A program made the position numbers and the translations under genes. Positions 28,478 to 37,851 of a stretch of 64,000 nt of DNA are shown here, piece after piece. The DNA lies in the NCBI RefSeq assembly GCF_001192795.1, contig NZ_DF968181.1, forward strand, positions 1,974,974 to 2,038,973, given 5' to 3'. This stretch comes from Flexilinea flocculi. Lineage in GTDB: Bacteria > Chloroflexota > Anaerolineae > Anaerolineales > Anaerolineaceae. A model generated the notes under the pieces. That model searched no databases and had not been told where the DNA came from. It was given only the letters and a program-made list of their open reading frames with translations. Positions within the stretch are counted from its first letter, which is position 1, and the number at the start of each line of letters is the position of its first letter.

Positions 28478-28813
28478 TTAGTTTTTTCCAGCAAGGAAAT
28501 CATTCACCAGGTTTTTCAACCCTGATTCGGAAAGAGCGCCTACCTGTGTTTTTACAACTTGCCCCTTGGAAATAAAAAGCATTGTCGGTATACCCTGAAC
28601 ACGATAATTGACCGCCCATTGGCTGTTTTCATCCGTATTGACCTTTGCCACAATGATTTTACCGGAATACTCTGACGCAATTTTATCTAACAATGGAGCA
28701 ACCATCCGGCAAGGCCCGCACCAGGGAGCCCAAAAATCTACAAGAACCGGAAGCTCAGCTTTTAATACTACTTCTTCAAATTGATCATCATTGACATGAA
28801 TAACACTGTTCAT
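28478..28813 (-). CDS. trxA: Thioredoxin
   Basis: The 111-residue protein carries the active site WAPWCGPCRM and the cis-proline loop GIPTMLFI, both standard for thioredoxin. The ATG at 28813 is chosen because GGAG lies 6 nt upstream; an in-frame TTG at 28825 lies within that ribosome binding site. It follows trxB by 17 bp, so the two are cotranscribed. It is the likely reductant for the ArsC-like protein at 1259-1681. Confidence 0.96.
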   Translation of the reverse strand: MNSVIHVNDDQFEEVVLKAELPVLVDFWAPWCGPCRMVAPLLDKIASEYSGKIIVAKVNTDENSQWAVNYRVQGIPTMLFISKGQVVKTQVGALSESGLKNLVNDFLAGKN

Positions 28814-28830
28814 TTTTTTCTCCAATTATT

Positions 28831-29832
28831 TTATTGTTTTTTCTCTGACCAATCAACCATCATGCGACTGCGGCCATTTATTTCTTTTTCAATTGCCATT
28901 GCAGCTATAGCACCCTCTGCGGCAGAAACAACTACTTGCTTTACATGGGTACATAAAACATCCCCAATAGCATAAACTCCCGGAATGCTGGTCTGAAAAC
29001 TGGAATCCACTATCAGGCATCCGCTTTGTGAAACTTCCAGTTGTCCCTGAATAAAATCTGTCACCGGTCTGCCGCCTTGCAAGTACACAAATGCACCTGA
29101 AACGCTCAGCAATACCTCATGCTGATCCGATTGAACCGCTAATACAGCTTCTACGCGATTTTCGCCAATAATTTCTTTTAGTTTTGTTCCTGCATATAGA
29201 ATAACTTTTGGATGATTCTTCAGCGTTTCCACAAGTTCTTGCGGTGCAGCCAAACGTTCCGTCTGGGACAGGAAATAGACCTGATTCGCATATTTGGTTA
29301 AAAATAAAGCCTCCTCTATCGCTTCATCAGTATTTCCTGCGACAACAACATCTTTATTTCGATAAAAAGCCGCATCACAAGTTGCGCAATAGGAAACGCC
29401 ATGACCAAGCAGCCGATCTTCTCCTTGAATTCTGACCCCTCTTCCCATCGACCCCGTGGAGATAATCACGAATCGGCTGTTATATACGCCTCCATTTCCA
29501 AAAATGCTTTTCGTTTCACTTTGTAGATCAACCCCAATCACTTTATCAGAAATATATTCAGCTCCGAATAATTTTGCCTGCTCCCGCATTTTTTCAACCA
29601 GTTGTGCGCCGCTGATCTCTTCTACAATTCCGGGATAATTGACGATTTTTGAAGTAATACCAAGTGCTCCGGATGTCAATCCTTTGTCCACAACCAATGT
29701 TTTTAATCCTGAGCGGGCTGCATAGATTGCTGCAGTTGAACCGGCAGGACCGCCGCCGATGATCACAACATCATAATTTGCAGACGCTTTCTGACTCTCA
29801 TTTGAATTGTTTTTTATTTGATTATCTTCCAT
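28831..29832 (-). CDS. trxB: Thioredoxin reductase-like flavoprotein with atypical pyridine nucleotide site
   Basis: A 333-residue FAD protein. The FAD motif GGGPAG is at 26-31, the redox pair CATC at Cys149-Cys152, and the C-terminal FAD motif GVYAIGDV is present. The central domain differs from ordinary TrxB: the GGGDSA-type NADPH loop is replaced by VVVAGNTDEAIEEA, and the HRRxxxR motif that binds the 2'-phosphate of NADPH is replaced by SQTERLAAP. It may therefore use another donor (NADH, reduced ferredoxin or a flavin). The start at 29832 has GGAG 6 nt upstream. It is cotranscribed with trxA. Confidence 0.88.
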   Translation of the reverse strand: MEDNQIKNNSNESQKASANYDVVIIGGGPAGSTAAIYAARSGLKTLVVDKGLTSGALGITSKIVNYPGIVEEISGAQLVEKMREQAKLFGAEYISDKVIGVDLQSETKSIFGNGGVYNSRFVIISTGSMGRGVRIQGEDRLLGHGVSYCATCDAAFYRNKDVVVAGNTDEAIEEALFLTKYANQVYFLSQTERLAAPQELVETLKNHPKVILYAGTKLKEIIGENRVEAVLAVQSDQHEVLLSVSGAFVYLQGGRPVTDFIQGQLEVSQSGCLIVDSSFQTSIPGVYAIGDVLCTHVKQVVVSAAEGAIAAMAIEKEINGRSRMMVDWSEKKQ

Positions 29833-29921
29833 CATCAGCTCCATTTTTTTTCTTCATTGATATTAGATGCAAAAATCAAAAGAAAGTTACAATGGGTTTT
29901 CCAAATTCATCAAATCCGCTG

Positions 29922-30037
29922 CAGTAGTTCGAAATTGCGAAAAGTCTTTTCAGAAAAAAGAGTATTATTGAGTTTTTTTGAGCAGAGCGTAAAAACAATA
30001 CTTCAATAAATAGTATTTCTCATATTTCGAATCGCTG
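29922..30037 (+). repeat. Dispersed hairpin element, copy 10
   Basis: CAGTAGTTCGAAATTGCG begins it and CATATTTCGAATCGCTG ends it at 30037. The stem ATTATTGAGTTTTT is imperfectly paired around GAGCAGAGCG. It lies between the divergent trxB and alcohol dehydrogenase genes. Confidence 0.7.
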
Positions 30038-30115
30038 GAATTACGATGAAAAATCTGACTATAATTATTCTTACGTTAATTTTGTAACCCATTGGCAACG
30101 AATAAGGAGAGAACG

Positions 30116-31297
30116 ATGCTGAATTTTGACTATCAGAATAAAACAAGAATTGTATTCGGAAAAGATACCCACAAACAAATCGGAAGCCTGATTAAACCGT
30201 TCACATCAAAAGTTCTGCTGCATTATGGCAGCGGAAGTATTAAAAAAAATGGCATCTATGATGATGTGATCCGTTCCCTAAAAGAACAATCGATCGAATT
30301 TATTGAACTGGGCGGTGTAAAGCCAAATCCACGACTATCATTGATTCATGAAGGGATCGATCTCTGTCGGAAAGAAAAAATCGGATTCATCCTGGCTGTA
30401 GGAGGCGGCAGCGTAATCGATTCCGCAAAAGCCATTGCCATGGGAGTTCCTTATGATGGCGATGTTTGGGATTTCTTCGCAGCCGGTAAACATCCCGATA
30501 CTGTGCTGCCGGTTGCCACGGTATTAACCATTCCTGCGACAGGATCAGAATCCAGTATCCGATCCGTCATATCGGATGAAAAGACACAGCGCAAGCTGGG
30601 ATATGGTGACGAAAAAATTCGTCCGGTTGTCAGTGTCATCAATCCTGAAATTTATTTTTCACTTCCGGATTTTCAAATTGCCTGCGGTGTTTGTGACATG
30701 ATGAGCCATATTATGGAAAGATATTTTACAAATACGACTCATACCGACTTGATCGATGGACTTTCGGAAAGTACTATGAAAACGATCATGAAAAACGGTT
30801 TAATCCTGAAACGTGACCATACAAATTATGACGCCTGGGCTGAAGTGGCATTCTCTGGCACACTGGCACATAACGGATTTCTAAATTTGGGCAGAGAGCA
30901 GGATTGGGCTTGTCATGCCATGGAGCATGAGATGAGCGCAATCTATGACGTTGCGCATGCGGCAGGTCTGACCGTCGTAACCCCAGCCTGGATGAAATAT
31001 GTCTATCAAACCAATTTACCGATGTTCGTTCAATTTGCTGTCAATGTAATGGGCGTTGAAGGCAGTTTCCGTGATCAGGAATGGATTGCGCTGGAAGGGA
31101 TTCGCAGGCTGGAGGATTTCTATTCTAGAATGGAAATGCCATTATCCATGAAAGAAATTGACATTGACAGCGAAAACTTTGAATTGATGGCGAAGAAGGC
31201 TACCGGATTTGCATTTGGAAAAGAAAATAAAATCGGCGGATTGAAAAAACTTACCTGGGAAGATGTGCTGGCTATTTATCAATTGGCTGACCGATAA
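30116..31297 (+). CDS. Iron-containing alcohol dehydrogenase, butanol dehydrogenase-like
   Basis: This 393-residue group III alcohol dehydrogenase is NAD(P)-dependent. The nucleotide-binding segment is FILAVGGGSVIDSAKAIAMG. The metal ligands are expected in DMMSHIMERYF and in HAMEHEMSAIYDVAHAAGL, all intact. Closest in style are the YugJ/BdhA/YqhD enzymes that reduce short aldehydes in fermentation. AAGGAG lies 8 nt before the ATG at 30116. The gene stands alone, and a repeat hairpin begins 10 bp after its stop codon. Confidence 0.92.
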   Translation: MLNFDYQNKTRIVFGKDTHKQIGSLIKPFTSKVLLHYGSGSIKKNGIYDDVIRSLKEQSIEFIELGGVKPNPRLSLIHEGIDLCRKEKIGFILAVGGGSVIDSAKAIAMGVPYDGDVWDFFAAGKHPDTVLPVATVLTIPATGSESSIRSVISDEKTQRKLGYGDEKIRPVVSVINPEIYFSLPDFQIACGVCDMMSHIMERYFTNTTHTDLIDGLSESTMKTIMKNGLILKRDHTNYDAWAEVAFSGTLAHNGFLNLGREQDWACHAMEHEMSAIYDVAHAAGLTVVTPAWMKYVYQTNLPMFVQFAVNVMGVEGSFRDQEWIALEGIRRLEDFYSRMEMPLSMKEIDIDSENFELMAKKATGFAFGKENKIGGLKKLTWEDVLAIYQLADR

Positions 31298-31299
31298 AA

Positions 31300-31381
31300 C
31301 TGACTGCTTATTGTGTTGTTTCTGCGCGAAGCGCAAAAACAACACAATAAGTATCAATCCTTCCTATATCTCGAATCATTG
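31300..31381 (+). repeat. Dispersed hairpin element, copy 11 (left arm lost)
   Basis: A perfect 15-bp stem at 31307-31351 (CTTATTGTGTTGTTT) closes on TGCGCGAAGCGCA, followed by a right end ATATCTCGAATCATTG. The left terminus is absent because the hairpin directly abuts the alcohol dehydrogenase stop codon. Confidence 0.75.
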
Positions 31382-31422
31382 TAGTAAGCAATGAAAAATT
31401 GCCATTTTTTATAGTGATCGTG

Positions 31423-31827
31423 TTATGTCCGTTTAATAAATTCTGTTCGGCATTTTGGACAGGTGATGCAGATTTTCCCTTTTCCTTTTGGTACGCGAAT
31501 CTTTTGTCGGCATTCAGGACAGCGATAAAACTTATACGTTTTCATCTCTTTCAACTGCCGTTTTTGCCGCAGCAGCCAGTTCTCAACCGGATACCAATAC
31601 TTTAGAAACCATGAATTTTCCTTACTTCTGCGCAGATAATCGCGGGAAAATGCACGATAGATCATGAATCCCAAAAGAATATAACTCGGAAGCATCAGGA
31701 TTTCAATTCGGACCAAAGAGGAAATTAGCGAAAGGATGACTCCAAGGATTAATACTGCGATATTCAGCTGATCGTTTCCATAACGACCGCGCATAAATTG
31801 ATTGAATTTGTTCTGAAATTGATTCAT
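31423..31827 (-). CDS. Small membrane protein with C-terminal zinc ribbon
   Basis: This 134-residue protein of unknown function has one or two hydrophobic segments (about residues 22-60) followed by a basic stretch and a C-terminal zinc-ribbon motif, CPECRQK...CPKC, with spacing typical of a four-cysteine site. The arrangement resembles small membrane proteins with an RNA- or protein-binding ribbon facing the cytoplasm. It is monocistronic. Confidence 0.75.
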   Translation of the reverse strand: MNQFQNKFNQFMRGRYGNDQLNIAVLILGVILSLISSLVRIEILMLPSYILLGFMIYRAFSRDYLRRSKENSWFLKYWYPVENWLLRQKRQLKEMKTYKFYRCPECRQKIRVPKGKGKICITCPKCRTEFIKRT

Positions 31828-31896
31828 TTTCTCACTCGTATTTTTTTTAGTATTGTATCATTCTCTTGTAAAAATCCATCCTTCAAATAATACATC

Positions 31897-32345
31897 AGCA
31901 ATTCCTATGAAAATAGAATTCAATTTTCATAGGAATTGCTATAAGGAACCTGTCATTGCGAGCCCCGAAGGGGCGTGGCAATCTCCCAGCTACATGTAGG
32001 GCAGAGCTCCATCCGGAAAGAGATTGCTTCGTCGGGCTGACGCCCTCCTCGCAATGACAGATCAATCAATATTTCGAATAGCAGAGGAAAGAAACTACAC
32101 ATCCGATAATGAAAATTGAATTCTATTTTCATAGGAATTACTATAAGGAACCTGTCATTGCGAGCCCCGAAGGGGCGTGGCAATCTCCCAGCTACATGTA
32201 GGGCAGAGCTCCATCCGGTAAGAGATTGCTTCGTCGTGCTGACGCCCTCCTCGCAATGACAGATCAATCAATATTTCGAATAGCAGAGGAAAGAAACTAC
32301 ACATCCGATAATGAAAATTGAATTCTATTTTCATAGGAATTACTG
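31897..32345. repeat. 202-bp tandem duplication containing CTGTCATTGCGAG-type repeats
   Basis: Two complete units (about 31909-32110 and 32111-32312) differ at a few positions, and a partial third unit ends at 32345. Each holds one CTGTCATTGCGAG...CGCAATGACAG palindromic repeat (31949-32060 and 32151-32262) followed by ATATTTCGAATAGCAG. The left edge is a 44-bp near-perfect palindrome at 31897-31940. Predicted proteins here are artefacts of the repeat. Confidence 0.85.
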
Positions 32346-32425
32346 GACTGAATGTTAATAAATCCGGCAATTCATAAAATGAAAAAAATTCTTATTGTTA
32401 TGAATTTTTGGATGTCGATTGACAG

Positions 32426-32545
32426 TCATTTGGAAATTAGCTGTTCTTGATCAATCTCAGGGACATATGGAATAAATCTTGCAACTTTCTCTATAAAATC
32501 GTCGCAATCATCCATATGATAATAATCCAATTGGTTTTCAATCAA
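32426..32545 (-). CDS. Possible 39-residue acidic protein
   Basis: A TTG-started frame has AGAGGA 5 nt upstream and encodes MIENQLDYYH followed by MDDCDDFIEKVARFIPYVPE. The composition looks protein-like (charged, amphipathic), but the frame is short and could be a relic. I know no relative. Confidence 0.3.
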   Translation of the reverse strand: MIENQLDYYHMDDCDDFIEKVARFIPYVPEIDQEQLISK

Positions 32546-32653
32546 AACAGTCCTCTTTTTTGTGGATTTATGAGAAGCGAAAAAGCTTCGATGTTTTCAA
32601 AACAATAAAAAAGTAGTCTCTACTGCAAATTTTTATCGAAAGGCAATTGAAAA

Positions 32654-33853
32654 ATGCAAAATCAAAAACATATAAATAAACGTTATCACGCTGTTAATAG
32701 AACCCGCTATATTCAAATAATTTTGATATCCATTTTAGCGGTATTTCTTCTGATGGCCGCAGCGCCAGTGGAAGCATCCAGCACAGTCACCATTCACAAT
32801 ATAATCGACTTGAATGGCAATAATACACAATCCAACAGCGATAATGACCAGCTTCCAGGTAGTGGATGGTCATTCCAGGCATCCGTTTCAAGCGGTGGCA
32901 GTATATCTCCTTCAACCGGAACAACCAATGCGCAAGGAGTCTTAGGACCTTATACAGTCACACTCACCAGCTCTTTTGCTTATGTTAATCTGAATATCCC
33001 GGTTGTTCCCTCCTTTTACACATTTGTATATGGATACTGCACAGGAACTGACAGCTATGAATTGGATTTGGATTACCTTGATGGAGACGATCGCGGAATC
33101 CAGGAGATCGAAGTAGGTGACAGCACAGATGTCCAATGCTATTTTTTCAGTCGCCCGCGTACACCCATCCTCATCATTAAAGAAGACACACTCTCAGATG
33201 TGGATCCCCAGGATTTTCAATATTCATTAATAGGGCAGTCATCCGCAATGGCAGAGAAGTATTTTACACTTGATGATGATAATGATGATACATATTCCAA
33301 TAGTGCCATTTACCCGCTGCAATGGAGCGGTTATCCGATGCCTGGGATCTACAGTTTGACGCAGACTGGCATAACAGGATGGAGAACTGAATCAGCCTGC
33401 ACCAGTTCCCTGGGAAAAAGTCAGATTGCCTCAAATATCAACATTGCAGAAAATGAAATTGTTACCTGTACATTTACAAATTCCAGAAGCTTGGGAAGCA
33501 CACCGAATTATCCGATTCTAACGTTGATCAACCATGTAAAAGGGGATGGACTGGCAAAACGATCCGACTGGTCAATGACTGCCGCTGCCGATGACAACCT
33601 TAAAATATTTGAATCCGGAATACCGCAATCGGTTCATGCCGGAGTAATGTATTCATTAAACGCAACTGTTAACAATTTCGATATTGATCCGGATGATTAT
33701 GACCGCAGCGAATGGAATTGTAGAACGCGCGAAGGGATCGAAATTCCGCTCTTTAATGGAAATTCAATCATTCTGAATAATGGCGAAGATGTCATCTGCA
33801 CCATTACCAATTCCTATAACAAATATTTGATTCCAGGTTTAGGCCCATACTAA
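32654..33853 (+). CDS. Secreted surface protein with repeated prealbumin-like (SpaA/DUF-type) segments
   Basis: The 399-residue protein has an N-terminal signal peptide (ILISILAVFLLMAAAPVEA, cleavage near residue 41) and no sorting motif. Three segments share a theme: an opening strand (TVTIHNIIDLNG, PILIIKEDT, PILTLINHVKG) and an ending such as VTCTFTNS, VQCYFFS and VICTITNS. This is the pattern of repeated beta-sandwich modules in bacterial adhesin-like proteins. It is rich in Ser, Thr, Asp and Asn. The function is probably at the cell surface; the ribosome binding site (AAAGG) is weak. Confidence 0.75.
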   Translation: MQNQKHINKRYHAVNRTRYIQIILISILAVFLLMAAAPVEASSTVTIHNIIDLNGNNTQSNSDNDQLPGSGWSFQASVSSGGSISPSTGTTNAQGVLGPYTVTLTSSFAYVNLNIPVVPSFYTFVYGYCTGTDSYELDLDYLDGDDRGIQEIEVGDSTDVQCYFFSRPRTPILIIKEDTLSDVDPQDFQYSLIGQSSAMAEKYFTLDDDNDDTYSNSAIYPLQWSGYPMPGIYSLTQTGITGWRTESACTSSLGKSQIASNINIAENEIVTCTFTNSRSLGSTPNYPILTLINHVKGDGLAKRSDWSMTAAADDNLKIFESGIPQSVHAGVMYSLNATVNNFDIDPDDYDRSEWNCRTREGIEIPLFNGNSIILNNGEDVICTITNSYNKYLIPGLGPY

Positions 33854-33952
33854 TACGCCTCTGCTATTCGAAAAGCGGGAAGGATTTTTAACTGTTTTTA
33901 TGGTTTTTTGCTTCATGCCAAAGATTTCTTAAATAAATGATCCATAGATGGA

Positions 33953-34042
33953 TCTGTCATTGTGAGAAGAGCGCTCACTGGACAAAGCTTTGTTTCGGTA
34001 AGTTTCAAAAGATAGCTTCGCTCTAGGTTATTCGCGATGACA
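33953..34042. repeat. CTGTCATTGCGAG-type repeat, diverged copy
   Basis: It starts CTGTCATTGTGAG and ends GCGATGACAG. The preceding 45 bp (from ATGCCAAAGATTT) recur before the copy at 38012, so the mobile or duplicated unit is longer than the palindrome. Confidence 0.7.
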
Positions 34043-34052
34043 GGTTTCATTC

Positions 34053-34168
34053 CGGTAATTCGAATTTTGGAAAAATTTTTTAAGCAAAAACAAGAACCTG
34101 TTGTGTTGTTTATGCGCGAAGTGCATAAACAACACAACAATTATTCCATTCTATATTTGAAATTTCTG
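34053..34168 (+). repeat. Dispersed hairpin element, copy 12
   Basis: It begins GGTAATTCGAATTTTGG and ends ATATTTGAAATTTCTG. The hairpin at 34101-34137 (TTGTGTTGTTTATGC with GCATAAACAACACAA) is fully paired around GCGCGAAGTGC apart from one G-T pair. It is adjacent to the CTGTCATTG-type copy. Confidence 0.8.
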
Positions 34169-34215
34169 GTTTCATTATATAATGTTGATATCGGTGTGAT
34201 ATAAAGGTAAAATCG

Positions 34216-34770
34216 ATGAAAAAGAGTAAATTCATTGATTGTTTATTTATGATCGGGATGACAACTTTCCTTTTTTTTGCAGGTAATTATTCACAGCAGT
34301 CATTCCAGCAAGAAAAGACAAAGGACGCAACGATGAAGATAACCAGTGTCGCCTTCGATAACAATCAATTTATTCCATCCAAATATACATGTGATGGGAA
34401 AAACATCAATCCGCCGCTGGCATTTTCTGAAATTCCTGAAGGTACGCGGAGTTTTGTACTCATTGTTGATGACCCGGATGCTCCAGCTGGAACGTGGGTT
34501 CATTGGGTTTTATACAACATTCCGCCTGATGTTTCCACAATTAAAGAAGATGACGTGCCTGATGGTTTACAGGGGAAAAACAGTTTTAGTAAATCGTCTT
34601 ATGGAGGTCCCTGTCCCCCATCAGGTACACACCGTTACTATTTTAAACTATACGCATTAAATACAGTTCTACCTGTTTTCGACCATCCGGATAAAAAAGC
34701 CATCGAAACAGCGATGAAAAACCACATTCTCGCTCAGGCTGAGTTGATCGGATTATATAAAAGAGAATAA
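34216..34770 (+). CDS. YbhB/YbcL family phosphatidylethanolamine-binding-like protein, exported
   Basis: A 184-residue PEBP-fold protein with an N-terminal hydrophobic signal or anchor (residues about 8-24). The family motifs are all present: FIPSKYTCDGKNINPPLAF, FVLIVDDPDAPAGTWVHWVLYNIP and YGGPCPPSGTHRYYFKLYAL. Bacterial members have no clearly established role. AAAGGTAAA is a modest ribosome binding site. The gene lies alone. Confidence 0.88.
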   Translation: MKKSKFIDCLFMIGMTTFLFFAGNYSQQSFQQEKTKDATMKITSVAFDNNQFIPSKYTCDGKNINPPLAFSEIPEGTRSFVLIVDDPDAPAGTWVHWVLYNIPPDVSTIKEDDVPDGLQGKNSFSKSSYGGPCPPSGTHRYYFKLYALNTVLPVFDHPDKKAIETAMKNHILAQAELIGLYKRE

Positions 34771-34946
34771 TTCGAAACATAAAAAGCGCCTGTATGAAAG
34801 AAATAAATTCAATATTTTCCTGATTCGTTCATTTATTCGCTAACCAGGTACTGGTTTTCTCACTCGATTCGAATAATCGGTCAATATTTTCGAATTATTC
34901 TATTTTGTTGTAATTTTTTTTATAAAAAAAATGGAGAAAAATCATC

Positions 34947-36068
34947 TTGAAATTTGAACCTTTTCATTTGGAACGTTACTTTGCCCGTTATGAATTTACA
35001 GCCCGTCATTTACTCTGCTGTTCTGACTGCGATGGATTATCGCTGAATTCTATTCTGAATATGGCCGATGCAGAAACCAGACAGTTATGGGACGACCTGC
35101 ATCTCGGTTATACCGAATCGTTGGGGCACCCGCTGCTGAGAGAAGAAATTGCGTCATTATATCGAGGAATTCAACCAGAACAGTGTCTGGTAACCGCTCC
35201 CGAAGAAGGAATCCTCCTGACCATGAACGCCATTTTAGATGAAGGGGACCATGTTATTTGCACATTTCCTGGATACCAATCACTTTACCAAATTGCTCAA
35301 AATGCGAAATGTGAAGTCACGCTTTGGACTCCTGAGGAAGAAAATGGATGGCGCTTTAATCCCGATTTTTTGGAATCGCATATCCGGCCAAATACGAAAT
35401 TATTGGTGATTAATTTCCCTCACAATCCGACAGGTTTTCTGCCTTCGCATGAGGATTTTCGAAAAATCATTTCCTTTGCAGAAAGCCATCATCTATATCT
35501 GTTCTCCGATGAAATGTACCGCTTTCTGGAATACGATGATTCAAATCGGCTTCCGGCTGCCTGTGAAATTTATGAAAATGCAGTATCGCTGATGGGAATG
35601 TCAAAGACATTTGGACTGGCAGGAGCAAGAATCGGCTGGATTGTCACAAGAAACCGCGATTTGTTCTCAAAAATCGCTGAACAAAAAGATTACACTACGA
35701 TTTGCAGCAACGCTCCAGGCGAAATTCTATCCATCATCGTATTAAGAAACAAAGATAAAGTCATCAGTGAACATTTGGAGAGAATTCACAGAAATCTGTC
35801 AGTATTGGATTCGTTTTTATTAAAACACTCGGAAATGCTGGATTGGATAAAACCGAAAGCAGGTACCATTGGTTTTCCAAAATTGAAAACCAATCAAGAC
35901 TCAACCGGTTTCTGTCAGGAAATCATTGAAAAGGCTGGAATCCTTTTACTGCCTTCTTACGTATATGATTTTGACACGAAACATTTTCGTATTGGTTTTG
36001 GTCGTGAAAATTTTCCGGAGGCGTTGGAACAATTGGATGGTTATTTGAAAAGAAGGAAAGAAATTTGA
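34947..36068 (+). CDS. PLP-dependent aminotransferase, class I/II
   Basis: This 373-residue fold-type I aminotransferase has the PLP lysine in SLMGMSKTFGLAGARIGW, the aspartate/tyrosine pair in YLFSDEMYRFL and the NFPHNPTG loop. The N-terminal region (LCCSDCDGLSLNSILNMAD) is typical of the group related to capreomycidine synthase-like enzymes rather than AspC. The amino acid substrate is not predictable. The start is a TTG at 34947, 10 nt after GGAG. Confidence 0.87.
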   Translation: MKFEPFHLERYFARYEFTARHLLCCSDCDGLSLNSILNMADAETRQLWDDLHLGYTESLGHPLLREEIASLYRGIQPEQCLVTAPEEGILLTMNAILDEGDHVICTFPGYQSLYQIAQNAKCEVTLWTPEEENGWRFNPDFLESHIRPNTKLLVINFPHNPTGFLPSHEDFRKIISFAESHHLYLFSDEMYRFLEYDDSNRLPAACEIYENAVSLMGMSKTFGLAGARIGWIVTRNRDLFSKIAEQKDYTTICSNAPGEILSIIVLRNKDKVISEHLERIHRNLSVLDSFLLKHSEMLDWIKPKAGTIGFPKLKTNQDSTGFCQEIIEKAGILLLPSYVYDFDTKHFRIGFGRENFPEALEQLDGYLKRRKEI

Positions 36069-36130
36069 GTTCAAAACGGAAGCAAAATTCATAATTTGAA
36101 GTATGGAAAATTATCAAAAGAAAGAAAAAT

Positions 36131-37774
36131 ATGAAATTTAGATCGATTTATAATCATTTATCAAGTGAAATAGAAATTACATTACACACATTTCCAGCTA
36201 CCGCTGCGCTGATTATTCTCATTTCGATCATCTTGTCGATTGTCATCGATCAAAAAGACCAAAATTATCAATTCCTGTTAAATACAATGCTTCCCTTTCT
36301 CATTCTCTGGGGACCAGGAGCTTTTCTGTCCGAAGTCTATTTTCCATTCCAGAAAAAAATTCGTTGGGCTTTTATCGGATTTTTTGCAGCTCCAGCTCTC
36401 TTATTCGTATTCCTGGCTCAAAAAAATGATAGCACCTTCTGGTCAATCGCTGCTGATCCGAATCAATACCAGATCGCAAGGGCTATCCTTGCATGGTGGA
36501 TCATTCTGTTCGTTTTCGGCATTTATGGAAGTTACCGAAAATCCGGTTTCCTGTTCAGCCATTTTTTAACTCGTGTTATTGAAAACATTACCAAAATTGG
36601 AATTATCGCAGCGGTTCTTTCTGCCGGTGTATCGCTGATTTCTCTGATTTTCATTTTTCTGATTCTGGATGGAAAGAATTATGACTCCATGATAAGGTCG
36701 CAGTTGCTGATCAACAGCAGCGTTATCGGAATTGGATTTCTGTCTTCGTTACATAACCTCAGAGAAGAAATATCCAATTTTTTCAGCATCATCGTGAAAT
36801 ACATTTTATGTATTTTGCTCATTGTGGCATTCGCGATCATCTATTTATATATCGCGCGAATTTTCATTACCCAGATTATTCCATCCAACGAAATTTTCAG
36901 GATCATCGCTGCTTTGTTCACAATAGGACTGCCAATCTGGACGATGGCAGGATATTTTAAAGAAGACAATCTTCTCACCAAAATCACAAAGAAATTGCCT
37001 TATAGTTTCATCCCTTTTCTGGGCCTTCAGGCTTATTCGATAGGAATTCGAATTTTTGAATATGGATTAACGCCACTCCGATATCTTTGTGTTGTGATGA
37101 TCATCTTTGAAGCCGCCTATATCCTATTGTATTGGCTGAAAAAAGGGCAGACCGAGTTAATCTTGATCATATTTTCGATCTTTACACTTTTCGCATTACT
37201 CCTCCCAGGTCTAAATATGTTCAGCAGTTCGATCCACAATCAACAACAATCATTAAACAAGATAAATACTGCGCCGTTTGAACAATGGACACCGGAAGAA
37301 CAAAGAAGAATCGCTGGCGCTTATTTCTTCTTGAAAGATTCCAACGAAGCGAAAAAGATTCTTGGGAATTTCAGCGCGGAACAAATCAGCAGCATTGAAA
37401 ACAGCGTTCAATTTCAGAAGGTTTTCAACCAGGAACGGAATTTCGTCCATCAATTTACGCTTGATGGGATTGATATCCAGGATTTTCGAAGTTTGAGTGA
37501 AATCAATTATTACTCCAATCAGGAACCGGTAACCCTGAATGCCGTTCCATTTACGAATGTCGAGGAAAAATCTGTTATCACTGTAGATATGTCAAACCTT
37601 TTTCAGGAATTTCTGGCAGTAGATCCTAAGGATGAACAAAAAATGGCTGAATTATCAAATCGCCTGGTTACAAAGGAAGGCGACACGATTTACTTTTCTC
37701 TGATCCAATTTTCGACAGATGATGAGGGGAAAATAGTATATGCATTTTTTGATGGAATTTTACTGAAACAGTAG
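36131..37774 (+). CDS. DUF4153-like polytopic membrane protein
   Basis: The 547-residue protein has about ten to twelve transmembrane helices in residues 20-380, then a soluble tail of about 170 residues. The segment GIRIFEYGLTPLRYLCVVMI fits the G-ITxxRY motif I recall for the DUF4153 family. The tail contains WTPEEQRRIAGAYFFLKDSN. Function is unknown. It starts 63 bp after the aminotransferase gene on the same strand, possibly in one transcript. The ribosome binding site is weak (AAAGAAAG). Confidence 0.75.
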   Translation: MKFRSIYNHLSSEIEITLHTFPATAALIILISIILSIVIDQKDQNYQFLLNTMLPFLILWGPGAFLSEVYFPFQKKIRWAFIGFFAAPALLFVFLAQKNDSTFWSIAADPNQYQIARAILAWWIILFVFGIYGSYRKSGFLFSHFLTRVIENITKIGIIAAVLSAGVSLISLIFIFLILDGKNYDSMIRSQLLINSSVIGIGFLSSLHNLREEISNFFSIIVKYILCILLIVAFAIIYLYIARIFITQIIPSNEIFRIIAALFTIGLPIWTMAGYFKEDNLLTKITKKLPYSFIPFLGLQAYSIGIRIFEYGLTPLRYLCVVMIIFEAAYILLYWLKKGQTELILIIFSIFTLFALLLPGLNMFSSSIHNQQQSLNKINTAPFEQWTPEEQRRIAGAYFFLKDSNEAKKILGNFSAEQISSIENSVQFQKVFNQERNFVHQFTLDGIDIQDFRSLSEINYYSNQEPVTLNAVPFTNVEEKSVITVDMSNLFQEFLAVDPKDEQKMAELSNRLVTKEGDTIYFSLIQFSTDDEGKIVYAFFDGILLKQ

Positions 37775-37851
37775 GAATTTATTCCAGGCAATACGAGGAT
37801 TATTTCATTCCATCAATAAACAGACACCTTTCGATGGAATGGATAACCCAT

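Noticed and set aside
31953-32370. Predicted proteins with CHCEEG and TKQSL-type sequence
   Set aside because: They are translations of the CTGTCATTGCGAG palindromic repeat, with no ribosome binding site, and recur wherever the repeat occurs.
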